Assembly (NCBI GenBank): GCA_965227045.1 | Contig: OZ245718.1 | Span: forward strand, 2,170,001 to 2,234,000 | DNA length: 64,000 nt | Source: UBA10649 sp965227045 | GTDB taxonomy: Bacteria > Actinomycetota > Actinomycetes > S36-B12 | Direction: 5' to 3' | Part shown: one piece after another, positions 39,787 through 49,169 of the stretch | Position numbering within the stretch: position 1 is the first letter of the stretch | How the letters are laid out: each line of letters starts with the position of its first letter | Notes under the pieces: generated by a model | Databases searched by the model: none | What the model saw: the letters and a program-made list of their open reading frames with translations, nothing else | What the model was told of the DNA's origin: nothing | Program-made: the position numbers and the translations under genes

Positions 39787-40674
39787 GTGACGTTTTCCGA
39801 CATCGACCTCGTCCTGTCCCTGGGCGGCCTGGTTGCCGGTCTGATGGTCGGCCTCACCGGCATGGGCGGTGCGGCTCTCGTGACCCCGATGCTCGTTCTC
39901 CTCTTCGGCGTCTCGCCGGCTGCGGCCGTCTCGAGCGACGTGGTGGCCTCGGCCATCATGAAGCCGGTCGGCGCGTTCGTCCACATCCGGGCGAAGACCG
40001 TGCACTGGGGGCTCGTGTGCTGGCTGTCCGCAGGATCGGTTCCCGGCGTCCTCATCGGAACGGTGATCTTCGCTCGAGTTCTCAACAGCGACGAGGCGAG
40101 CGAGACGATCCGAACCTGGATCGGCTACGTCCTGCTGCTCGCCCTCGCAGCAATGCTCGCCAAGGTCTGGGTCAGCCGTCGCGCGAAGGGCCTCCAGGCG
40201 AGTGTCGAGCCCGTCGGCAGGGAGATGCCCGTCAAGCCGGCACCCACCTTGATCCTCGGATTCTGCGTGGGCGTCCTCGTCGGAATGACGAGCGTCGGGT
40301 CCGGCTCACTCGTCGTCACGACACTGCTGCTGCTGTATCCGTTGCTGCGGCCATCGATTCTCGTCGGTACCGATCTCACCCAGGCAGTGCCGATGCTCAT
40401 CGCCGGCGCGATCGCGCACGCCGGATTCGGCGACATCAGCATCGCGGTCGTCGTCTCGCTGCTCATCGGCCAGATCCCTGGCGTATGGGTAGGCGCGCGA
40501 ATGTCCTCGCGCTACGACGGGCACGCCCTACGTTGGCTTCTGATGGTCGTCCTCGCCGCGACGGCACTGAAGCTTCTCGGTGTATCCAGTCTGATTGCTG
40601 GCATGATCGCGATCGTGGGTGTGGCAATCGTCAGCGGGCTGTATATCCGGGAACGCATGCATGCCGGCGAGTGA
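39787..40674 (+). CDS. TauE/SafE-family sulfite/sulfonate exporter-like permease
   Basis: 295 residues, GTG start. About eight helices in two repeats, each with a family signature: GLTGMGGAALVTPML and VGMTSVGSGSLVVTTL. Typically a proton-coupled anion exporter (sulfite, sulfoacetate, related anions). Its 3' end overlaps the K+ channel gene by 14 bp. Substrate not deducible here. Confidence 0.88.
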   Translation: MTFSDIDLVLSLGGLVAGLMVGLTGMGGAALVTPMLVLLFGVSPAAAVSSDVVASAIMKPVGAFVHIRAKTVHWGLVCWLSAGSVPGVLIGTVIFARVLNSDEASETIRTWIGYVLLLALAAMLAKVWVSRRAKGLQASVEPVGREMPVKPAPTLILGFCVGVLVGMTSVGSGSLVVTTLLLLYPLLRPSILVGTDLTQAVPMLIAGAIAHAGFGDISIAVVVSLLIGQIPGVWVGARMSSRYDGHALRWLLMVVLAATALKLLGVSSLIAGMIAIVGVAIVSGLYIRERMHAGE

Positions 40675-41728
40675 GAAGAAACGCTCGGCACGATTTGAGG
40701 ACTATCCGGCAAGTGCTCTGCTGAGATTCCCCGAGCGTCGGTTCAGTCCGCTACGCAACATTGGCGTGCGCGTCGGGGTGGCCGTCGCTGTTCTCGTGAT
40801 CACGACGATCCTCGTGTACTCCGAGCAGGACTGCTACCAGGACCGCGGCGAGATGGACGGTCTGACCTGGATCGACTCCTTCTACTACGCGACAGTCACG
40901 CTCTCCACCACTGGCTACGGCGACATCTCGCCTGTCTGCGAATCCGCCCGCCTGGTGAACGCGGTAGTGATCACTCCGCTGCGCTTCGTGTTCCTCATCG
41001 TGCTGGTCGGCACGACGATCGAGGTGCTCACCCGTCGCACCCGCGAGCAATTCCGTTCCAATCGCTGGAGGTCCCGCGTGAACGACCACACCGTCATCAT
41101 TGGATACGGCGTGAAGGGCCGCTCTGCTGCGCACGCGCTCGTCGACGCCGGCACGCTTCCGACCGACATCGTCGTCGTGTCTAACGAACGCAGCGCGATC
41201 GACGCCGCCGCCCGCGACGGATTCGTCGGCGTCGTCGGCGACGGCCGCCGCGAAGAGACCCTGCGTGACGCGGCGGTCGAACGCGCCGCGCGAGTCGTCG
41301 TTGCGACGGACGAGGATGACACGTCGATTCTCGTGACCCTGACCGCGCGGCGCCTGGCTCCGCAGGCGACGATCGTGGCCGCCGTGCGCGAATCGCAGAA
41401 CGCCGACATCCTGCGCCAGTCCGGCGCCAACACCGTGATCCCGACCGCGGAGTCCGCGGGACGACTCATGGGCCTGTCACTGCTCTCGAGCACTGCTGGC
41501 GAGATCATGGAGGACCTGCTCGACTCAGGACGCGGTCTCGAGGTTGCCGAACGCGACATCACGCGTGCCGAACTGGGCCTGTCGCCGGCCGATCTCGACC
41601 AGAATGGTCAGATCGTCCTCGCCGTCATCCGTGACGGGGTGGCGCATCGGTTCGATACTGACACCATTCGTGAACTCAAGTCCGGTGACCGGCTCGTGGT
41701 CATCCGGCACAACCCCGGCGGGGAGTAG
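40661..41728 (+). CDS. Potassium channel with RCK (TrkA-N/TrkA-C) domains
   Basis: 355 residues from the ATG at 40661. TM1 and TM2 flank a pore loop with the K+ filter TLSTTGYGD. A TrkA-N domain follows (VIIGYGVKGRSAAHAL, NAD-binding glycines) and then a TrkA-C domain (GLSPADLDQNGQIVLAVIRDG, LKSGDRLVVI). This is the MthK/Kch-type architecture, in which ligand binding to the RCK ring gates the channel. The start overlaps the permease gene, so co-expression is likely. Confidence 0.92.
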   Translation: MPASEKKRSARFEDYPASALLRFPERRFSPLRNIGVRVGVAVAVLVITTILVYSEQDCYQDRGEMDGLTWIDSFYYATVTLSTTGYGDISPVCESARLVNAVVITPLRFVFLIVLVGTTIEVLTRRTREQFRSNRWRSRVNDHTVIIGYGVKGRSAAHALVDAGTLPTDIVVVSNERSAIDAAARDGFVGVVGDGRREETLRDAAVERAARVVVATDEDDTSILVTLTARRLAPQATIVAAVRESQNADILRQSGANTVIPTAESAGRLMGLSLLSSTAGEIMEDLLDSGRGLEVAERDITRAELGLSPADLDQNGQIVLAVIRDGVAHRFDTDTIRELKSGDRLVVIRHNPGGE

Positions 41729-41730
41729 GC

Positions 41731-42711
41731 ATGTACGCCATCACGGTTAGCGAACCCGGTGGCCCTGAAGTCATGTCGTGGTCCAAGGTTCCCGATCCCA
41801 CGCCCGGTCCCGGCGAGGTAATCGTCGACATCGCGGCGACCGCCGTGAACCGCGCGGATCTGCTGCAGCGGCAGGGGCACTATGCGCCGCCGCCGGGCGC
41901 CTCGGACATTCTCGGCCTCGAGTGCTCGGGAACGATCAGTTCCGTCGGGGCGGCGATCGGCCTCGATCGAATTGGCGAGAAGGTCACGGCACTGCTGTCC
42001 GGCGGAGGCTACGCCGAACGCGTCGCCGTTCCCGTCGGGCAGATCATGAGCGTCCCGTCGGGACTTGGGCTCATCGAGGCGGCCGCGCTGCCCGAGGTGG
42101 CCTGCACGGTGTGGAGCAATCTCGACATGACTGCCAACCTCAGCGAGGGCGAGTGGCTGCTCGTGCACGGCGGCGGATCGGGCATCGGGACCACGGCAAT
42201 CCAGATCGGCCGAGCTCTCGGTGCTCGCGTGGCAGTGACCGCAGGCAGCGCGGAGAAGCTTGAACGGTGCGCGCACCTCGGCGCCGACGTCCTCATCAAC
42301 TACAACGAACAGGACTTCGTCGAGGTCATGAGGGCAGAGACCGGCGGTCGCGGCGTCAACGTGATCCTCGACAACATGGGCGCGAGCTACCTCAGCCGCA
42401 ACGTATCCGCACTCGCCCGCGACGGTCGACTGCTCGTGATCGGGATGCAGGGCGGGATCAGCGCGGAGATCGACATCAGCGCACTGCTGCGCAAGAACGC
42501 CTCCCTGATCGCGACGTCACTGCGAGGCCGACCCGAGTCGGAGAAGGCGGCGATCTGCTCACAGGTCGAGCGAACTGTCTGGCCTTGGGTTCATGCCGGT
42601 GTGGTGCGTCCGATCATTGATCGCGTTCTGCCGCTCAAGGACGCCGCCTACGCGCACACCCTCCTCGCCAGCGGTGCGATAACCGGCAAGGTCGTACTGT
42701 CGAACTCATGA
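41731..42711 (+). CDS. NADPH:quinone oxidoreductase, PIG3/zeta-crystallin type
   Basis: 326 residues, 2 nt after the channel stop. Zinc-free MDR fold: GHYAPPPGASDILGLECSG is the PIG3 substrate-side signature. NADPH is bound at HGGGSGIGTTAIQIGRALGA, and TAGSAEKLERCAHLGAD follows. It reduces quinones with NADPH. The stop overlaps the next gene (ATGA). Confidence 0.92.
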   Translation: MYAITVSEPGGPEVMSWSKVPDPTPGPGEVIVDIAATAVNRADLLQRQGHYAPPPGASDILGLECSGTISSVGAAIGLDRIGEKVTALLSGGGYAERVAVPVGQIMSVPSGLGLIEAAALPEVACTVWSNLDMTANLSEGEWLLVHGGGSGIGTTAIQIGRALGARVAVTAGSAEKLERCAHLGADVLINYNEQDFVEVMRAETGGRGVNVILDNMGASYLSRNVSALARDGRLLVIGMQGGISAEIDISALLRKNASLIATSLRGRPESEKAAICSQVERTVWPWVHAGVVRPIIDRVLPLKDAAYAHTLLASGAITGKVVLSNS

Positions 42712-43910
42712 GGCGAGCGGCCGGCTGTGTGCTGGCAGTCATTCTTGGCGCATCCGTGGCCGTCCCAGCAGTGGCCGCACCGCTCACGCCGCGCACCTCG
42801 TCCACCTGCGCCGCGGGAGTGGCGGCGCCCGCGGACCGGGTCTGGACCATCGCGCAGGATCGACTCAGTGCGCTCGCGACACCGCGAGGCAGCATTCCGT
42901 TCGGCGCAACGGGGTCCGGGTCGTACGCACGGACCAGTGCTTACGCGTGGACGTCCGGCTTCTACCCCGCGTCGTTGTGGCTGACGTACGAGCACACCAA
43001 AGACCCTGGGTGGCTCGCACTCGCCCGCTCGTTCACCTCACGCGCAATGTCCGTAGCGTCATGGACCGGCAGCCACGACCTGGGCTTCATGGTCGGACTT
43101 CCGACATCCCTCGGACTGCGACTGGACCCGTCCCCCGACCGGCGCGCGCGTTATCGGCAGGCGATTACCACTGCCGCCAAGTCGTTGTCCGCACGCTGGA
43201 GCAGTCGCGTCGGCGCGATCAAGTCCGGCGACTACAACGGCCAGTGGGGGCTGATCATCGACTCCGCGATGAACGCACCGATGCTGATCGAGGTGGGCAA
43301 GTCGATCGGTGGCCCGACAGGAGACCGATTGGCGGCGCGCGGCCTGACTCACATGCTCACCTTGGCCGATGACTTCATCCGCGCGGACGGCTCGACCATT
43401 CATCGCCAGACCTACAACCCGCGCACCGGGCGCCTGATCGGTCCGGTCTACGGCCAGGGCAGGTCAACCACGAGTGCCTGGTCGCGCGGACAGGCGTGGG
43501 CGATCAACGGCTTCACGCAGGCGTTCGCGAGCACGGGCGATCCCCGATTGCTCGACGCTGCTCGACGGACCGCGGACTACTGGCTCGCGCACGTGCCTGC
43601 CGGGTGCGTCCCCGCGTGGGATCTGGACATCAACTCCGACTCCGCACCGCGCGACTCGTCCGCCGCGGCGATCGCCGCCGACGGCCTGCTTCAACTCGGA
43701 CGAGTCGATCCCGACCCGGTCCGGGGCGCGACCTACCTCGCCGCCGGTCGAGCGACAACGAGCACCCTGGCCGAGCCCACGTGGGTGCCGGACGGCGCCA
43801 GGCACGGTGTGCTCCAGCGGCAGGCGTACAACATTCCCGCCGTCGCCCGCGAGGGCACATACGTATGGGGAGACGCCTACTTGCTGAGTGCGCTGTCGAG
43901 GAGCGGGTAG
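42708..43910 (+). CDS. Secreted GH88-type unsaturated glucuronyl hydrolase
   Basis: 400 residues. Signal peptide of about 24 residues, then an (alpha/alpha)6 barrel. GH88 hallmarks: WTSGFYPASLW, the catalytic pair Asp124 in GSHDLGFM and Asp185 in GLIIDSAMN, and WSRGQAWAINGFTQA. GH88 enzymes remove the unsaturated uronic acid left by polysaccharide lyases. Neither a lyase nor a PUL-like cluster is adjacent, so the substrate source is unknown. Translationally coupled to the quinone reductase. Confidence 0.88.
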   Translation: MRRAAGCVLAVILGASVAVPAVAAPLTPRTSSTCAAGVAAPADRVWTIAQDRLSALATPRGSIPFGATGSGSYARTSAYAWTSGFYPASLWLTYEHTKDPGWLALARSFTSRAMSVASWTGSHDLGFMVGLPTSLGLRLDPSPDRRARYRQAITTAAKSLSARWSSRVGAIKSGDYNGQWGLIIDSAMNAPMLIEVGKSIGGPTGDRLAARGLTHMLTLADDFIRADGSTIHRQTYNPRTGRLIGPVYGQGRSTTSAWSRGQAWAINGFTQAFASTGDPRLLDAARRTADYWLAHVPAGCVPAWDLDINSDSAPRDSSAAAIAADGLLQLGRVDPDPVRGATYLAAGRATTSTLAEPTWVPDGARHGVLQRQAYNIPAVAREGTYVWGDAYLLSALSRSG

Positions 43911-44887
43911 CACCACACGTCGATCACCTGGCGGGTGACGTAGCCGACCGAGGCGTACAGCGCGGTTGCGCCCGTCGTGTTCTCACCGTCGACGGACAGT
44001 GCGATTGCGGTGCGGCCCCGCGCAGCGCAGTCCGCGGCGGCGCACGCAAGCAGCCACGTGGCGACGCCCCGCCCACGACCCGCAGGGACGACACCCAGCG
44101 TGCGCACGTACCCCTCGCCGAACTCGGCCTTGGAGTCGTCGAGCAGGCAGATCCCCACCGGCTGACCGTCGAGCGTTGCTATCCACCAGCGTTCCGGATC
44201 GGCCCCTGGCAGGCCCTCGACCGAGGCCATCCACTCCTCGAAGGGCCGATCGTTGGAGCTGCCGAAGTGCTCAGCGAAGGACACGCAGAACAGCGCGTGC
44301 ATGAGTCGACGATCGTCCTCACCGTCGACTACTCGCAGCGCAACTCCCGGCGGCGGCTCGGGACGCTCGGAAGCGGTCGATGACAGATCCTGCAGCATGC
44401 GCCAGAACCGTCGGATCGGCCGGAAGCCGAGGGAGGTCAGGACTAGCCGGTACTCCTCGTCCTGCTCGTAGGCCGCGGACACCACCTGCCAGACGTCGGG
44501 CGACAACTCGTAGGGATTGGCGATCTGCGACGTGTCCGTCGCCGGATCGAGTGCGGCAACCTGCACCGCAGCACCGAGGCCTCGCGTCAGAAGCTCCCTT
44601 TGCACGTCGACCGCGTGCTCACCGATCGCGAACGCGTCCAGGAACATCTCTCGGCCGTGTCGATCAATCTCCGCGGCGAGCAGCCCCACAGCCTCGTCGC
44701 CATCGAAGGCGATGAGGTGCGCCTCGGCGAGAGCGTCCGGTCCGATCAACTGCGCGGTGACCGACTCCCTCGTCGCATCAGTCCATCCGACTCCGGCAAG
44801 TTCGCATGTCGATACCACTGTCAACGCTGCCTCGATGTCCTGCTCGGCGACGACCGGGCGGACGAGGATGCCAGCGGGCAGGGTCAC
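43877..44887 (-). CDS. Tandem-domain GNAT acetyltransferase
   Basis: 336 residues from the GTG at 44887, overlapping the SET gene stop (GTGA). Two GNAT-like halves: a degenerate N-terminal domain (about 1-160) and a C-terminal one with the acetyl-CoA pyrophosphate loop in RTLGVVPAGRGRGVATWLL. Overall size and layout recall mycothiol synthase (MshD), but key similarity is limited to the fold. It acetylates a primary amine of an unknown small molecule or protein. It overlaps the convergent GH88 gene by 34 bp. Confidence 0.82.
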   Translation of the reverse strand: MTLPAGILVRPVVAEQDIEAALTVVSTCELAGVGWTDATRESVTAQLIGPDALAEAHLIAFDGDEAVGLLAAEIDRHGREMFLDAFAIGEHAVDVQRELLTRGLGAAVQVAALDPATDTSQIANPYELSPDVWQVVSAAYEQDEEYRLVLTSLGFRPIRRFWRMLQDLSSTASERPEPPPGVALRVVDGEDDRRLMHALFCVSFAEHFGSSNDRPFEEWMASVEGLPGADPERWWIATLDGQPVGICLLDDSKAEFGEGYVRTLGVVPAGRGRGVATWLLACAAADCAARGRTAIALSVDGENTTGATALYASVGYVTRQVIDVWCYPLLDSALSK

Positions 44888-45387
44888 AGCGTGGGCAGGG
44901 CAGCGATGCGCTTGTTGATGTAGGGGGAGAACCAGCCGTTGTACTTCGCCTGGATGACCGGATCGCGCCAGTCCGAGCCGGTGATCACCTGGCGGCAGGT
45001 CGGCGCTCCGCACATGCAGGCGAACTCGTCGTAGTCGCTCGAGTCGCACATGGCGTAGTCGAAGGTGATCTCCTCGCCGACCGCGATGTCACGCATGGCA
45101 ATGAGGAGGATCGATCCCGACAGCCCGCAGTTCGGCTCGCACGAGTGATTGAGCATGTCGCCAGGCTCCGGCGTCTCGTCCGAAACGAGGTACAGATCGT
45201 CGTCGACCTGGATGGAACGTGACTGCCGGTCGTGCGACATCTCAGACAGTGCCAGGCGGTCGACGATCCACCCTCCGAATGCGGTGACGGTCTCGCCCGC
45301 CGCGATCGGCTCGAGCGCGAAGGAGCCCCAGCCCTTGTCACCCGCGGGACGGGCTTGGGCCTTGGGATTGAGCCAGTTGACGTCCAC
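44884..45387 (-). CDS. SET-domain protein-lysine methyltransferase-like
   Basis: 167 residues from the GTG at 45387 with a GAGAGGAA ribosome-binding site. A TTG at 45414 would add nine residues. SET motifs are complete: GDKGWGSFA at the start, DMLNHSCEPNCGL (the NHSC pseudoknot), EITFDYAM, and a post-SET-like zinc-binding CMCGAPTCR. SET enzymes methylate protein lysines with SAM. Small bacterial members are rare and their substrates are mostly unknown. Translational coupling to an acetyltransferase is notable. Confidence 0.87.
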   Translation of the reverse strand: MDVNWLNPKAQARPAGDKGWGSFALEPIAAGETVTAFGGWIVDRLALSEMSHDRQSRSIQVDDDLYLVSDETPEPGDMLNHSCEPNCGLSGSILLIAMRDIAVGEEITFDYAMCDSSDYDEFACMCGAPTCRQVITGSDWRDPVIQAKYNGWFSPYINKRIAALPTL

Positions 45388-45467
45388 GCGCTGGAGTTCC
45401 TCTCGCTGTGACAAAGCGACGCAAAGTTTGCCACAGCGATGGCGTCCTTCTCACCTCGCGTGGAGGC

Positions 45468-46922
45468 TCAGGCCCCCTGCGGGTTCGGCGCCCGCCAGGC
45501 GCGCTCGAAGGGCAGCCGCCACGAGTTCGGCGCAATGAGCTGGTGGATCGCGTTAGGTCCCCACGAGCCCGGAGAATACGGTCGCACGGGAGGCGGCGAC
45601 GCCAGCAGCGGCTCGGACAACTCCCACAAGCGCTCTATGCCGTCGGCAGTGGTGAACAGCGTCTTATCGCCCTTCATCGCGTCGAGGATGAGACGCTCGT
45701 ACGCCTCGAAGACGTCGCCGTGCATTCCGGTGTCGTGCATAGCGAACTGCAAGCTCAGCTTGTCGAGTTGCATGCCAGGACCTGGGCGCTTGCCGTAGAA
45801 GGACAACGAGACCTTCGCCGCATCCGCGAGGTCGAACGTCAGATGGTCAGGGCCATGGACGCCGATGCCCGAGCCTGCGGGGAACATGCTGCGCGGCGGC
45901 TCGTGAAAGGCGATGGACACGATCCGCTGACCCTCGGCCAGGGACTTTCCTGTGCGCAGGTAGAACGGCACTCCCGCCCACCGCCAGTTGTCGATGATGC
46001 AGCGCAGGGCGATGAACGTCTCGGTGTCCGAGCTCGGGCTGACGCCCTCGATGTCTCGGTAGCCCTGGAACTGCCCGCGCACGACATCGGTCGGCTCGAT
46101 CGGCTGCATGCTGCGGAAGACCTTGTTCTTCTCCTCGCTGATCGCGGCGGACTGCAGGTCCGTCGGCGCCTCCATCGCGATGAAGGCGAGGATCTGGAAC
46201 AGGTGGGTGACGACCATGTCGCGGTACGCACCGGTGCTCTCGTAGAAGTTGGCGCGCTGGCTGAGGCCCAACGTCTCGGGCACGTCGATCTGGATGTGGT
46301 GGATGAAGTTGCGGTTCCAGATGGGCTCGAACAGGCCGTTCGCGAATCGGAAGGCGAGGATGTTGAGCGCTGGCTCCTTGCCGAGGAAGTGGTCGATCCG
46401 GAAGATCTGCTCCTCGTCGAACGTCTCGTGCAGGCGACCGTTCAGCTTGACCGAGCTCTCCAGGTCGGTGCCGAACGGCTTCTCCATGATGACGCGCGAA
46501 CGCTCGACCAGACCGGCCTCGCCGAGCATCTCGATCGCTGCAAGTGCGGACTTCGGGGGGACAGACAAGTAGTGCAGGCGATCGCACGGCACGGCCAGGT
46601 CAGCCTCTGAGCGCTCCACAGCTGCGGCAAGTGCCTGGGGTCCAGCACTCGTGCTGACGTAGTCGATGGACTGCGCGAACTCCAGCCAATGGCTGTCGAT
46701 AGAGCCCTGCGTGTAGAACTCGTCCAGCGACTCGCGAACCTTGTCGCGGAACTCGTCGGCACTGATCTCGTCGAGCGAGACGCCGATGATCCGGCAGCCG
46801 GGCAGGTACTTCGAACGCACCAGATGGAACAGGCCGGGCAGGAGTTTTCGCCGCGCGAGATCCCCCGTCGCGCCGAAGAGAAGCACGACCTGGGGCACCT
46901 TCGGCCCGACTCCGGGGTCCAT
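45468..46922 (-). CDS. zwf: Glucose-6-phosphate 1-dehydrogenase
   Basis: 484 residues. NADP-binding GATGDLARRKL at residues 17-27, substrate signature RIDHFLGKE, and the C-terminal FMN-free domain of typical G6PD length. First enzyme of the oxidative pentose-phosphate pathway, yielding 6-phosphogluconolactone and NADPH. The gene stands alone, divergent from serS with 49 bp between. A TAGCGT -10 element lies 8 nt upstream of its ATG on the minus strand. Confidence 0.95.
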   Translation of the reverse strand: MDPGVGPKVPQVVLLFGATGDLARRKLLPGLFHLVRSKYLPGCRIIGVSLDEISADEFRDKVRESLDEFYTQGSIDSHWLEFAQSIDYVSTSAGPQALAAAVERSEADLAVPCDRLHYLSVPPKSALAAIEMLGEAGLVERSRVIMEKPFGTDLESSVKLNGRLHETFDEEQIFRIDHFLGKEPALNILAFRFANGLFEPIWNRNFIHHIQIDVPETLGLSQRANFYESTGAYRDMVVTHLFQILAFIAMEAPTDLQSAAISEEKNKVFRSMQPIEPTDVVRGQFQGYRDIEGVSPSSDTETFIALRCIIDNWRWAGVPFYLRTGKSLAEGQRIVSIAFHEPPRSMFPAGSGIGVHGPDHLTFDLADAAKVSLSFYGKRPGPGMQLDKLSLQFAMHDTGMHGDVFEAYERLILDAMKGDKTLFTTADGIERLWELSEPLLASPPPVRPYSPGSWGPNAIHQLIAPNSWRLPFERAWRAPNPQGA

Positions 46923-46959
46923 GCCAGCGGACGCTAGCAGCCCTGTGTTACGTCCACGT

Positions 46960-46965
46960 TAGGCT
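46960..46965 (+). promoter_or_regulatory. -10 hexamer TAGGCT of the leaderless serS promoter
   Basis: TAGGCT-N6-GTG (46972), exact leaderless geometry. Confidence 0.65.
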
Positions 46966-46971
46966 GAGGCA

Positions 46972-48291
46972 GTGATCGATCCCGCCATCTTGCGTACCGA
47001 TCCCGACCGCATTCGGGAGTCCCAGCGCAGGCGCGGGGAGGACGTGGCCGTCGTCGACGATCTCGTCGCCGCCGATGTCGCGCAGCGGCAGGCCCGCCTT
47101 GCCTTCGATGAACTGCGCAGCCAGCAGAAGGATCTCGGCAAGAAGATCGGCCCGCTGCAGGGTGCGCTGAAGAAGGCCCCCGACGCCGAAGCGCGCGCCG
47201 CGACCCAGGCCGAGCTCGACGGCCTGATGGCCACTGCCCAAGCGCTCTCCGAGGCAGTCAAGGAGGCCGAGACCGTCGCGGCCGCCGCTGCGGAAGCCGT
47301 CGACGCGTTGTGGCTGCGCGTATCGAACCTGGTCAACCTAGACTCTCCGGTCGGCGGCGAGGAGGACTTCACCGTCCTGCACACCATTGGCACGCCTCGT
47401 GATTTCGAGTCCGAGGGCTTCACGGCGCGCGATCACCTCGAGCTGGGCACCATGCTCGGCGCAATCGACGTCGAGCGCGGCGCCAAGGTGTCCGGGTCGC
47501 GGTTCTTCTACCTGACCGGCCCCGGCGCACTGCTCGAGTTCGCCCTCCTCAACCTGGCCATGCAGCACGCGGTCTCGCACGGCCTCACGCCGATGATCAC
47601 GCCAAGCCTGGTGCTGCCTAGCGCGATGGAGGGCACCGGATTCCTCGGCCAGGCGGCCGAGAATGTGTACCGGGTGGAGGCCGACGACCTGTACCTCGTC
47701 GGCACCTCCGAGGTGCCCCTCGCTGCCTACCACTCCGACGAGATCATCGACTCCGCATCGTTGCCGCTTCGCTATGCGGGCTGGTCCTCCTGCTACCGAC
47801 GCGAGGCCGGCTCCTACGGCAAGGACACCCGCGGCATCATTCGCGTCCACCAGTTCGACAAGGTCGAGATGTTCGTCTTCTGTTCACCGGACGACGCCGT
47901 CGCAGAACATGAGCGGCTGCTTGCATGGGAACGTGAGTTCATCGATGCTCTCGAGCTCCCGTACCGCGTCATCGACGTCGCGACGGGAGACCTCGGATCG
48001 AGTGCCGCGAAGAAGTACGACATCGAGGCCTGGATTCCCACGCAGGGCACCTACCGCGAGATCACGTCGACGTCCAACACGACCGAGTACCAGGCCCGCC
48101 GCCTGCGCATTCGCATGCGCGACGAGAACGGAACGCGGCCGCTCGCGACCCTCAACGGCACGCTGTGCGCGATGCCGCGCATCATCGTTGCGATTCTTGA
48201 AAACCACCAGCAGTCCGACGGAAGCGTCCGGATTCCCCTTGCCCTGCAACCATTTCTCGGAGGCCGTACCGTGCTGAGCCCGACATCATGA
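46972..48291 (+). CDS. serS: Seryl-tRNA synthetase
   Basis: 439 residues, GTG start. N-terminal coiled-coil arm for the tRNA-Ser variable loop (about residues 25-105, rich in Lys/Glu/Ala), then the class II core: motif 1 near EGTGFLGQ, motif 2 SCYRREAGSYGKDTRG and motif 3 in TLNGTLCAMPRIIVAILE. It charges tRNA-Ser; two of its tRNAs are in this window. The stop overlaps the HAD gene start (ATGA). Confidence 0.96.
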   Translation: MIDPAILRTDPDRIRESQRRRGEDVAVVDDLVAADVAQRQARLAFDELRSQQKDLGKKIGPLQGALKKAPDAEARAATQAELDGLMATAQALSEAVKEAETVAAAAAEAVDALWLRVSNLVNLDSPVGGEEDFTVLHTIGTPRDFESEGFTARDHLELGTMLGAIDVERGAKVSGSRFFYLTGPGALLEFALLNLAMQHAVSHGLTPMITPSLVLPSAMEGTGFLGQAAENVYRVEADDLYLVGTSEVPLAAYHSDEIIDSASLPLRYAGWSSCYRREAGSYGKDTRGIIRVHQFDKVEMFVFCSPDDAVAEHERLLAWEREFIDALELPYRVIDVATGDLGSSAAKKYDIEAWIPTQGTYREITSTSNTTEYQARRLRIRMRDENGTRPLATLNGTLCAMPRIIVAILENHQQSDGSVRIPLALQPFLGGRTVLSPTS

Positions 48292-49094
48292 CACTCAATC
48301 CGCCGCTGCCCGAGGGCTTTCGTCCGCAGCTGGTAGCTCTCGACGTCGACGACACCCTTGTTGCCCACAACAGTTCCGTGTCCGAGCGGGTCGTCGAGTC
48401 CATCGAGCGCGTTCAGTCCGCCGGAGTCCTGGTCACCCTCGCCACCGGCCGCTCGCCGTCCACCACGATCCCCGTCGCTCGTGCGGCGGGCATCAGCGAT
48501 CTGGTGGTCTGCAGCAACGGAGGACTGCTGGTCAGCGTCGAAACCGAGCGCACCATCGAGTCGAACACGTTCGATCCGCGCCCTGCTCTCGAGGAGCTCA
48601 TCCAACACCTGCCCGACGCGGTCTACGCGGTCGAGGACACCGATGGCATGTTCCGCGCGACCAGCGCCTTTCGCACCGGTGAGCTCGGCCTGTCGGTACG
48701 GGAGGTCCCGTTCGAGCACCTGTTCAGCAACCCGGTGGTCCGCCTCGTTGTACGCAGTGAGCAGCACACGAGCACCGGCTTCGGCGAGATCGTCGAGGCG
48801 CTGGGTTACGAGTCAGTGATCTTCGGCGTCGCCGACGTGGCCTGGATGGACATCGGCGGCAAGGGCGTCAACAAGGCGACCATGCTCGAGCGGCTGTGCA
48901 TGCACCGCGATATCGACCCCGCCAACACCATCACGATCGGCGACTTCTGGAACGACGTCGAGATGCTCGAGTGGGCCGGCTGGGGCGTGGCGATGGGCAG
49001 TGCCCCGGACTCGGTTCGCGCCTACGCGAACGCGGTGGTCGACAACGTGCCGGGCGAGGGCGTTGCCGACGTCCTCGACGCCATCCAGCTCTAA
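48288..49094 (+). CDS. HAD-superfamily Cof-type phosphatase
   Basis: 268 residues. HAD motif I is ALDVDDTLV with the nucleophilic Asp. Motif II LATGRSP and motif IV TIGDFWNDVEML follow, with a C2-type cap between, as in Cof/YbiV sugar-phosphatases. Cytoplasmic; substrate unresolved. Translationally coupled to serS and followed by a strong hairpin. Confidence 0.9.
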   Translation: MTLNPPLPEGFRPQLVALDVDDTLVAHNSSVSERVVESIERVQSAGVLVTLATGRSPSTTIPVARAAGISDLVVCSNGGLLVSVETERTIESNTFDPRPALEELIQHLPDAVYAVEDTDGMFRATSAFRTGELGLSVREVPFEHLFSNPVVRLVVRSEQHTSTGFGEIVEALGYESVIFGVADVAWMDIGGKGVNKATMLERLCMHRDIDPANTITIGDFWNDVEMLEWAGWGVAMGSAPDSVRAYANAVVDNVPGEGVADVLDAIQL

Positions 49095-49101
49095 CCCCTC
49101 T

Positions 49102-49165
49102 CGCCGACCTTGAGGTTTGGCACCCTCAACTCGTGATTCGGGGGTGCCAAACCTCAAGGTCGGCG
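49102..49165. terminator. Perfect 24-bp bidirectional hairpin between convergent genes
   Basis: The left arm 49102-49125 (core GACCTTGAGGTTTGGCACCC) and right arm 49142-49165 are perfectly complementary around a 16-nt loop. It lies between the HAD stop and the rmlD stop, so it probably ends both transcripts. No U-tract is present; the stem strength would do the work. Confidence 0.8.
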
Positions 49166-49169
49166 GGCT

